A stretch of 64,000 nucleotides of DNA from NCBI GenBank assembly GCA_037074705.1, contig CM073593.1, positions 7,631,001-7,695,000 of the forward strand. Direction: 5' to 3'. Both the position numbers and the translations under genes were made by a program. The notes beneath the pieces were generated by a model. It worked only from the letters and a program-made list of their open reading frames with translations. It was not told where the DNA came from and searched no databases. Positions 45,159-57,100 of the stretch are shown one piece after another (position 1 is the first letter of the stretch; each line of letters opens with the position of its first letter). Source of the DNA: Zhengitettix transpicula. Its lineage: Eukaryota > Arthropoda > Insecta > Orthoptera > Tetrigidae.

Positions 45159-48100
45159 CTGTAAGCACATTATAAACAAAATAAAAGCAAATACTCTACA
45201 TTTTACTGCCACAAAAAAACATTCCTATAAAAGTATTTTCTATTAATTCTTTCCATGCAAAACTTTGTATATCTGAATTTAAAATGTTTGATTACAGTCA
45301 ATAAACAAGTAACTTCCAAAAATCAAAATCATTACAATATACCAGGCAGAAATAATTTTCAACAACACATATTGAGTGAAAAAAAAGTTTGAATTTAAAA
45401 CTAACTATAAAATATAACTGATAAAATAAACAAGTTATATGAACATCACCTTAAATCATCTGAAAAGTATAATAGTAAATTTAATAACACGAAACCTGAA
45501 ATGGAATCCAATTTTTCATGAAATATTAAAATGAGTAAAAACCTCCATGTATGTAAACAATTATTGAGAATGGCACTGTGTAATTATAGAGCATTACAAT
45601 ATCTCTGTCACATACTTTTATTGTATTGGAAAGCCAACCTGAAGAATAAAATTTTCTTTTAGTTAACTACGATACAAAAGTGTTGAAATTTGGCTAATGA
45701 ACAATATTGTTGACAGCACTATGTTTTGTAATCTTGACAAATTCATTAAACCAGGATTGAAATTATCCAACACACATAATGAGTCTCTTCTGAAGTATCT
45801 TTGGAAACTTCATCCTGTCCTTAATTATGGCACTGAGCTTCAATTTCAGGAAAGCCACCACCTTTGCCTCTTTCCTTTCCAAATGTTTTAATTCTTCTGA
45901 CAATAATACTCAGATATCCTGATCATGTTATTAATTTGACTATTTTACATTATCCTAATTTTCTAAATGTCACAGTAATAATTGAGAAATAAATATAAAT
46001 GTAAAAAAATACCCGTTTATATTCGACAGTAATCAACTGAGCTCCACATTCACAAACTGTGTCTTCAACTGTTACTTTTTGAGCATCCTCAAATAAATGA
46101 ATTATTACATCACACCTGAAAATAATTCATTAGTGTCAATATAACACAAAAGAAAACTTAAGTTCTGTACATAACTAAAAGTTATTATGAATATCATGCA
46201 TATCTTCTTAAATAATACATTAATTATGACAAAAATGACAAACAATTATGAAAATATGAAAAACTATCATAGTTTTCAAGAAAACAGTTAGTAGGAAAAA
46301 TTTCATGATCCAGAATTATAAAACTAGACAGCAACAGCATAGGTATACACTTCATAAAAATATTTCCCCAAAACAAGTAAGTGGCATTGCAATGTAATTT
46401 AATTGTTATTAATATGTCATTACATTTACTTTAAATCAGAATGATTAAAACATTACTTCATGCAAATAATTAAATGTTTCAGAGAAGTGACTATTACCTA
46501 ATTTCTGTGAATATAGATATTTTTTTAAGTAGGAGCTAATTTAATTGTGTAACTCTAGTGGGATCATACTCACTTATTGCATCCCAGTTTCCATTTTGGC
46601 CCTGATGCAGGGTCAAGAACTAGGACACCACCTTCACACTCAACACAACTAGACATGCCAGTGCTACTAATGCTGTGAGAGCATGTCGGATGTGCACAAT
46701 TATTGCATCCACTTCCTTTCTTCATTTCCCTTTAACATGTATTAAAAGATAAGTATTTAGGCTATCACAATGCTAGAAAATTGTTTATCAAATAAGAAAT
46801 ATTATATTTTGTTGAAACATATCTTTAAAAAACTTTTTCTTTAAATTATTATTTCAAATTCACCCACATTTCTATGAACTTCCAATTACATCTCAAATCA
46901 AATTTAACAGTTATACATGATATCTAAGAAAAAGTACATTGTAGTGTTGCATACAAGCTGTTTTTTTGCCCATCTAATTCAGCAGATTAATTGTTTTGCA
47001 GTGAGACAGTTGCACTCTCAGGTCTAGCCGACTGTGTTGTCATGGAATAGTTATAATATTGGAGGCAACATGGATCAATGTTGGCATTGTGGAATGCTTG
47101 TTCCAATAAATGTAGTAAATAAAATAAATTAAAGAATCAGACTGAATGCTTTCCAAACGAAGCTGAGTTAAATTTTATTTTGACTGACACAAATTTGGGA
47201 AGCAGAGGTAGGCAGAAAAACAAAAGGTTATATGTGGATGTCCAAAGTCACTTGCTGTAAATGCTTTGAGAAACTGAAGAAGAAATTTTATTTGTTAATT
47301 AAGTATTCTCCAAAATAAGTTTAAAAAGTCAAAAATTCCACCTCAGGAACAGGGAAACAGCTAAATGAAAATAGAAGAATTTGACAGGTCAAACAAACAA
47401 TAAGAAAATGTGAAAGTTTGCTGAAGTGAGGAGACAAGAGTTGATAAAAATTAAGCAAGAGGGGATATTCTTCTGTTATGTAGATGGTGAAAGCAGATAA
47501 AACAGAGGCAGCAAGGCAATGAGACAGTGAGGTCAGTTAGAAATTAGTAGTGATCAGTTTACACAGAGACAGCAATCAATGTAATCAATTAGGGAAGACA
47601 GAGGTGAAGAATCAACTATAGGTAATATTAGCGAAACATAACTGCAGGTTAAGACATCAGATTGCCGCACACAGAATTAATCAAATATGAATGACAAAAT
47701 ACAAATAGTTACATAACAATTGGCCATTTTATTCAGTTTATTTCTATCACACAGTTCCAATTCAGTACCAACTAACAGAGACAAAGAAGATAAATTAAAA
47801 TGTTTGAAACTAATTCAAATACTTGAAAATATTTTATAATTTTTAAAATAAAATAATAGCTATATATCTATTATATATTAATCAAAGCCCAATGAATATC
47901 ATTAAGTAACAGAACACACAACTACATTTCATTTCCTTTCTGCTCATGTAAATAGATTAACCTGTTTATTTGAATGAAACTTATAAACAAATATGGAAAT
48001 TAAGCAAGTATTATTAAATGTAAGTATGGTAAATTATGAGTGAATATGTCCTTTACCTGAAAGGAGGGTTATTGTAGCAATAAGGGCAAAATGGAAAACT

Positions 48101-51100
48101 TCTACCCTTATTACCAGCAGACCAAGATAAAAGTGGAAACTCATCCAATGGGCATTTCAGTTCCTTGTATAACCGTATACTGCCATTTTGAGGTACATTA
48201 TAAGTTTCATCACATGCTGTGCAATGCAAACGAGATGGCTTAGCTTGAATGTACTTCATATACCTTCTGCATTTCCCACACCTGAAACATTAAATGCAGA
48301 TGTGATTGAATATTCTGTTGTTAAATTGCACAATAAATTAGTACAGAATTATAAATTCATTTGTAGAGGATTAACTCAAAATGGTCAGCTGTCAAAAAAG
48401 TATTATTAAGCAATACAAAAAAAACTCATGAGTAGAAAGGTTTGTAAAATGAAATATGAATATATTTAATCTTGTATTTTCCAACTATTTTAACATATAA
48501 GTTGAAACACATCAAAGCATGTACACAAAGTAAAAAGTTAAATAAGTAAATTGATACAACACTTTTATATTAAAACTTTCCATACTAGAAAACTGGCAAG
48601 ACCACTGTTTGAATAATACAAAACAGCACTGTCAAAAAATTATTAAATATGATTAGAAGATGCTACCTTGAAAATGATTTTCCTGTTTTAGCTAGAGAGG
48701 AAAATGTAGCTTCAAAAAGATGATCCATTCCTTCTATATTTTTAACAAAATATAAAAACTTCTGTTTAAATATTTCAACAGTATGCTGCAATACAGCATG
48801 GAAATCAGCTTTGCCTTGAGCAATAAGGTTTAGCTGTTTTTCAACAGCAGAACGCATAGTTGGTAAAACAAGTTCTGGATCAATCTGAAAGAGGAAGATT
48901 TCAATTGTATTATACAATACTGAGACAAAATAATAATGAGACTGATGCTGAAACTAACTTACTATTTTCCACATATTCTTATGTTGTGGAAAATTACAAC
49001 TCAATTGCATATATCAGTTATAGTGGGAGAGCATCTGAATATAGTTGTCTTTACAATACTCTGGGATGTCAGATGCAAAAAGTGATATGCATTTAAACAT
49101 TAGTTTACCTTTACGACTTAAAAAAGACTAACAACAAGCCAATTTTTTCAAGTCATTTATTACAGATGATTAGGCATAGATAATTACATATACAGAAATG
49201 ATAATCTGTGCATTGGGAAACATATTTCCCAAGAACAAAAAAGGCAAGCATAAGTTGTTCAAGGAAATACTTTTAATTTTCTTATATTCAGGCCATTGCT
49301 AACAAAAAAAAATTATATATCTGCAAATGCCTGCATTTTAATTATAGTGCCACTGTATTAATAATTTATTATGATGACCAAGATCAATTTTAAGATTCAA
49401 TATTTTTACAAAAAGAAGATAGAGGTATGGGAATAAAACACACCTTTTGGTACCCATGTACAAGGACAATACCTAAAGAGGTTGGAACAAGTCTTCTCCC
49501 ACTAGCTGTCTTAACGTAATTTCTTTGGCATATGTTGTTTATGTGAACAGGTATTGATGCATCTGTTCCAATACCGTGTGTTTCCATTAAAGTTATTACT
49601 TCAGCTTCAGTTAGATATTCTGGTGGACAAGTTTGAAGTTCTTTGAGTTTAACCTAAAAAAAGAATATACAGATATAAAAATAATTTCAAATATTAATGT
49701 TTATTTGATTTTTTTATACATTATAATTAGGTTTGCATAAATCATTAGTTATTTCTGAAATTGCTGAAAAATTAATTATCTGAGTAATCATATAACATGA
49801 GGAACCATCCATCTCTTGAAGGATGACAATAGCACCTCAGAAATTTTTAAATCCTCACACACATGGTTTTCTACCCATATCAATTATATACAAAATGAAA
49901 AAAATTATGAATGGTTGAAAATAATGAACAAGAAAGATAGCCAATTCAGACAAAAAGTGATAATATAAATACCACACAACATTTCTGGGATCCTTGTCCC
50001 TTTCCTCAGATGTGAACAAGAGACTAGAGTGACACAACTGCATGCCAGTTGACAAAACTCAAAAGTGACAAAAACGTAACAACACTAGGAGAGCCGAAGG
50101 GTTAGCATAACAACAATAGGAGAGCCGAAGGGTTAGCGTAACAACAATAGGAGAGCCGAAGGGTTAGCGTAACAACAATAGGATAGTGGAAGGGTTAGCA
50201 TAACAACAATGGGAGAGCCGAAGGGTTAGTGTAACAACAATGGGAGAGCCGAAGGGTTAGTGTAACAACAATGGGAGAGCCAAAGGGTTAGCGTAACAAC
50301 ACTGGCAGAGCCAAAGGGTTAGCGTAACAACACTGGCAGAGCCGAAGAATTAATGTAACAACAATGGGAGAACCAAAGGGTTAGTATAACAACACTGGGA
50401 GAGCCAAAGGGTTAGCATAACACTGGGAGAGCCAAAGGGTTAGCATAACACTGGGAGAGCCAAAGGGTTAGCATAACACTGGGAGAGCCAAAGGGTTAGC
50501 ATGACACCACTGAGAGCGCCAAAGGGTTAGCATGACACCACTGAGAGCGCCAAAGGGTTAGCGTAACAACAATAGGATAGTGGAAGGGTTAGCATAACAA
50601 CACTGAGAGAGCCAAAGGGTTAGCATAGCAACACTGAGAGAGCCAAAGGGTTAGCATAACAACAATGGGAAAGCCAAAGGGTTAGCATAACAACAATGGG
50701 AAAGCCTAAGGGTTAGCATAACAACCGTGTTAAAGACAAAGGGTTAGCATACCAACAATGTGATAGACAAAGAGTTAGTGTAACAACAATGTGAGATACA
50801 AAGGGTTAGCGTAACAATAAGGGAGCAACAACAATGGGAGAGCCGAAGGGTTAGCGTAACAATAAGCGAGCAACAACCATGGAAAAACAGAAGGTTTAGC
50901 GTAATAATAAGGGATCATAGCAATTATTGTCTGTTTGTACATTAATAGCTGTGGTGTTTGATTTAATGTGACTCAATCTCTTAAATGAGTCTGGAATTGT
51001 ACCTGGCGTCAATGTCCAAAATCTTAGCATTTTGCCAATCAAATGTATGTTTATTCAATTATATATAAATATATATTTAATAAAAATTATATGGACAGGA

Positions 51101-54100
51101 AAGAGAGACAGAGAAATTGAAATCAGAAGGGCATCTGGTCTGTGTGACCATAGAATGAAGAATCTGAACTAGAACCAGCTTAAGGGTTTCAAGCAGGGAG
51201 GGATTTAAACATTACTTTCCAGTTGTCCTATGAAACAGATTGGCATAGGATGGGGGCATGCTGGTGTCCATAGCTGTGCCACTTATTTGGCAGTAGATGT
51301 TGTCTTGGAAAGAAAAGTAATTTCTGATCAGAAAGTTAGTGGCATAGAAGGAATTTGGTGGCTTGTCAGACAAGAAATTTTCAAGTATAACGAGTCCAAT
51401 AGCATGGGAAAGCTAGTGTACAGAGAGACATCTTCATTAACCAATGTTTCAAAAGGATGTGGTTTTGAGAATTCATTGTGACGACAGAGGAAATTGTTTG
51501 GAAGGTAGTTTTTCTGCTATTGATTAGAGGGTTCTGCAAAGCAGAAATCCTCTTGGTGGGGTGGGGGGGGGGGGGTGGTTGTAGCCAGCAACAATTGGGC
51601 AACTCAGGACCCCAGGTTTGTGGATTTTGGAAAGTAGGTAGAAGGAGGGCCTTCTTTGGTTGATTGGAGTGAGCAGCTCAATAGAAAAGGTTGATAATAT
51701 TTCAGAAGTGATAGAAGGCTTGGGGGCAGTAGGTATATGTATGTAAGTTTCTCATCTCCCAGCTGGTGAAGTGTCTGAGTCATGTACTTCTCCAGGTCCA
51801 TGACAACATTGGTAAAGCCTTTGACAACTGAGAAAATGGCAATTTCACTATTATTTTTGGGGTTGCAAGGACTAGCCTTGGCACATGATGTTTTCTTTCA
51901 GGTGATATTTTCTTTGATTTTGTATGGTTTTTTTGGTAGGGCTGTAAGATAAGGCAGACATGGAATCTGTTCCTACCATAAAGTTTGCAACCAGGCATGG
52001 GTGGGCGGGTGGGGGTGTGGGTTTTACAATTAAATTGTGGAGGTTGGATGGGCATCTGAAAGCAACCGTTGGGCAGGTGGAGTATAGTGGTGAGGTTGGT
52101 TTTTAGGGCAGGGTTGGATTGAAGTCCAGTGTACACTAGACGGAAAATGGAATTGATTTTTGTAGTCCAGGGAAGTAGGTTAATGTGAGTGGTGGATTTA
52201 TTTTATTGTTTTGTTCCAGAATGGATGTGGGTATTTGGAGATTTGATAGGACACAGGCTATCTGTTTTTGAAGGAGGTATCTAGGATAGTTTCTTTTGAT
52301 AAAGGTATTGGTGGTGTAAGAGGCCAGACTATTCCAGGTGGAGAAAAAACGTGCTCCCCCGAGGGCTAGACTGAATAGTGTAGGTATTCGTGGGTTTTAT
52401 GTGGACAGATGTGTTGATCATGCCAGAATTCAGGTCTACGTCAATGTCTAAGAAAGTGACTTTGGTTGGGGAGTGGTTCCAGGTGAACTTTACGAGGTGT
52501 TTGGAATTCAAGGTATGGAGGAATTTGGAGTCTGGTCCGTGAGCCACTAGTCCATTGGCATGGGGGATATTGGTATAGAGTGAGACAACATATATAGTAA
52601 CCAAAAAGGGTATCAGATGGAAGAGGTTTTGGGGGTTCATGGAGACAGTGGAGTAAGAGGTTTTGGGGGTTCATGGAGACAGTGGAGTAAGAGGTTTTGG
52701 GGGTTCATGGAGACGGTGGAGTAAGAGGTTTTGGGGTTTCTTGGAGACGGTGGAGTAAGAGGTTTTGGGGGTTCATGATGGTGGAGTAAGAGGTTTTGGG
52801 GGTTCATGATGGTGGAGTAAGAGGTTTTGGGGGTTCATGGAGATGGTGGAGTAAGAGGTTTTGGGGGTTCATGGAGACAGCAGAGGTGTCTTGGATGAAC
52901 AAGGGTAGTTTTTCTACTATTGGATGGAGGGACTCATCCATCAATGCAGAAATACTCTCAGTTGGGGAGTTGTAGCCAGCAACTATTGGGTGGCCCGGTA
53001 CACCAGGTTTGTGGATTTTGGGGAGTTCAATGGAATCTGATGACAAGTTTTGGAGTTTTCCATGTGAATAGGCAAATTTGTGTATTCCTGAAGTGATGGT
53101 TGCATTGGGGTCAGTCGGTATAGGCCTGTACATTCTGTCATTTCCCAGCTGGCAAAGTGACTCACCCGTGTACTTCTCCAAGTACATGACAACGCGGTGG
53201 AGCCCTTGTCAGCCGTGAGAATGACAATTTCCTTATTGTTTTCTAAGTTTCAGAAGGCTAGATGCTGGTTACAGGTCAGGTTGGGTTGTTTGGGAAGGGA
53301 GTTAAGGAAGGATGGTGAGAGACTGAGGTGCAGGTGAAGGTTTCAAGTGGGTGATTGGGTGGGAGTTTCAGAGTTGGCAGTTTTGATGCTTCTTTAAATT
53401 TGGAAAGGCAGGGAACTGTGGAGTTATGGGGATCTATACTGATAGGTTTATTAGTGAAATGTAGTTTCCATTGGACTGTTTGACAGAATTTAAGGGTGTC
53501 AAGTGCAAGTCTGAAAGGGTCTGGGGTGGGGATTGGGGGAAAATTAAGACCATTGTCAAGGACAGAAATTTCATCTTTACCTATGGCTACACCATACTTC
53601 ACTTTTAGGTAAGCCACAAGTTATCTCTCTTTCCTTTCCATACCAATATCACAATTATTTTTTATAACGTCATATCCTTACTATTTGCAATATTGGCAGG
53701 GAAAGGAAAGAGAAATAGCTTGTGGATTACCTGAAAATAAAGTACAAAACTTGTTTACCATTATTAAAATTTGTTTGTTGCGGTGCAATAACATTCAGTA
53801 CTTACATCTTGAATTAAAACTTCTTCGCCTTCTACAAAGCTAATAATCTCATCTTTTCCTAAAGCATGTCTTGGCATGATTTTAGTATATCCAGCATCTA
53901 TGAGAGTTTTTCCAGTGCATGAAAAAGTTTCATTTCCAATCTTGAATGTTGCTGTAGTACTCAAATATTTGCAGTCTCGAGAAACCTAGACACAATAAAA
54001 GCTAGTATATATTATGATTAAATGTTTTTCAGCCAATGACAATAATACAATTATTAGCAGAAGAATGGCAGAGTTACAGAAATGAACATTTAATTTTACA

Positions 54101-57100
54101 ACTCTGTTCTAAAGTGCAACGAAGAGAAAATAAAACTCACAGTTGCTATGAAGTGTCTAGTTATATACTCATATAATTTCCAAGAATCAGAGTCCATATC
54201 ATTTCGGTTAGCCAGCTTCATAGGAGTAATAGGTGGATGGTCTCCAGCATCATGACCCTTCCTAGGTTTGTTAAAGCCATCACTAATAATGCTATGAACT
54301 TCACCACCCCACTCATGGCTACGTTGCTGCTCTCTCAAAACTCCACTAGATTAAAACAAAGCAATTATTGTTATTAATTAAAACTTTGTGGTATTTAAAT
54401 ATGAATTTTAAATGTTCTGCCGTTATCAAACCCAGTTAAGACCTTTGAGAGATTGAGATGTTTTTAAAATTGTATAATTGTTACAAGTTTTGTGAAATAA
54501 AATTGTATAATTGTTCATTTAAAAGCCTAATCATATTTGATTATTACATTTTGGCTACCACAACGTGAGGCAAATTAAAAAGCATCATTTAATTATTACA
54601 ATATATATATATATATATATATTGGTGTCTAATTCAGAATTTTAGGGGTTTGCTGACATGAAGAGTAACATTCATCATGTCAGTTTAATTGAAGTTCAAC
54701 CCCCAACAGCACAAGTTAGAGATAGGGGAACAAGGATAAAATTGATCAAAATGACACGTTAGTTTCAAATACATATTATTCGGTGTAATTGAGATGAACA
54801 ATGATGGTCCCAATGCCAGTTGTCACACTGAGTTGATCTTAAAATAATTACTTTCAAATCAATTCCTTCACTGGTCTAATAAAAATAAATACCCAGGCAA
54901 TTCTGGGCACTCAGCTAGTATAAAATAAAATAATAAATAACATGTATGTTAAACAATGTCAAAAATGGTTGAATATCTTATTTTGTGGTAAAACAATTAA
55001 AGTTGATGTACATTCCTAGAAATTAACATGCTTACTCACTTTATATCAAAATTTTCAGGATACTGTGTAGTTTCAGTTCGGGGATAGCTAATATATCCTT
55101 GAGTATATAGCTTTTCTGCTAAAAGCATAGCTGCATGAGGTCCCATGTTGAGTACAGAGCTAGCAACTCGCATCAACTCAACAGTATTTAAAGCTTGGGG
55201 TCTTGATTTTGCCTTTTCCTTTTTTGTTATGCTAGATACACTGCAATACAATGGGATATTCGTAACTTCAGACAAATATTTATCTTAAAATACATTTAAA
55301 TCAAATAGCCAAAATGGGAAAAATTTGTATTGAAAATCATTTTTAGTTAAAATATGCTTGGTTACATGATGTTTAAATTTGTAATAAAAAGCATTTATCT
55401 GTACTTCACCCAAATTCTACAACAAATTAATAATGTATTTCATGCAATTTTATTAAATACTCTACTAACACTGTTTCCTTGAACTCTTTCACTTGAGTTA
55501 AAAAAATGTTAGCTATTTCCTTCTCAAAACAACGAACTCTTTCCCAATCTAAAGTGTACTCTTTGCCTTCTTTAGATTTAATTGTTACCTGAAACAGTAA
55601 ATTAGATCATTGTTTTCTAAGATAAAAGAAACAAAATTAGAAGTAGTGTAAAAAAAATAATTTACAATTAGATTGATAAACATGTTTCGTAATTGAAATC
55701 AAAACCTTAAGTTGCAATGAAATGCAACAACAAAGATCTATTAAAACATTAACCAATGATGTTGTTGATGAGTTAAAATTATTTAGTGGAAAATTAGGAA
55801 GTAAATATGTAAAATAGATGTAAATAAGAAAGACAGCCAATTCAGACAAAAAGTGATAATTTAAATACCACACCTTACCTTAAGTGCAAAGAAGAGCCTA
55901 GAGCGGCACAACTTCACTCGTCAGTTGACAAATATTAATGGCTCTTCTTTGTACCTGAGGAAAGGGACAAGAATCTGAGAAATGTTGTGTGGTATATATA
56001 TTATCACTTTTTTATCTGAATTGGCTATCTTTCTTATTTATTGTTTTCAATCAGCCGTAATTTTCCTTTAATAGATGTGTAGAAAGTCAGTTAAACCTAT
56101 ATTAAAACCATTTTGTTCCAAGTCTACAATGAAATGTGGTAAGTATGGTTATGGAGAAAATAATGAAAGACATTTGATAACAAAACAAAAATTATATGGA
56201 GTAAATAGTTTACTCAATACACCTCTTAAAAGAAGAAATAAAAGTCAAACTAAATGATAATACCAAGTTCCCCCATTTGTATAATGCACACTGCTTTAAT
56301 TAAATTCTTCAGAGAAAAAACTGTTTTCAATATAAAACACATTATACATGATTTTGTTTTAAATTTTTATAGTTAAATACATTTTAAATTTGAAACTTTC
56401 ATAGTGCATATACTTTTAAATATTACATAACAAAGTTTACTCATTTTCATAATATTAAAATTGATTTATACAGTACCACTAAAACCCAATACTGTTCTGG
56501 TCTGAAAGTCTGAATTTCTTCATGTCTCTGAACACAGAATCCAAGAGTAGGTGTTTGGCAAGGTCCATATGATATGGTGGTAGCATCTAAATTTCCATAC
56601 TTTCCCTGCACACAGTTTATTAACTATTTAATATAATATTGTTATAAACATAAAAACAGTAATTTCATTTTAATGGATTAGTACCAGCACCAAAACAACA
56701 AATTAAATATTTTAATCTTTTGTTGGATGGGGTGGTGATAATAAATAAAAAAATATCTAGTCACTCAGTCAGTGGCAGATTGTGAGTTTTTAAGTTATAT
56801 GCTGCAATACCCCAAGCAACTATTTTTATTATGTAAAAAATAATACTATATCATGATAATGTTACGAATACTTTGACTCAACAAGTAATATGATAAATTT
56901 CTAATTCTATGTCTACAGTATTTCCAATAGTGTCTAATTTTTAAAAGCACAATAATTCAGAACCAAATTGACATGCATTTCTAACACTTCAGAATTTTTG
57001 CTTAGTACATATTTTTAATAAAGTTAAGTTTTTGAACAAGCCACATATAAGGACAATATTGTATGTGGGGTCTTGGAGTATATTTTCACACTATGATGTA

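Noticed and set aside
50076..50910. Regular repeats considered as a CRISPR array
   Set aside because: Units abut without unique spacers, and this is a eukaryotic intron.
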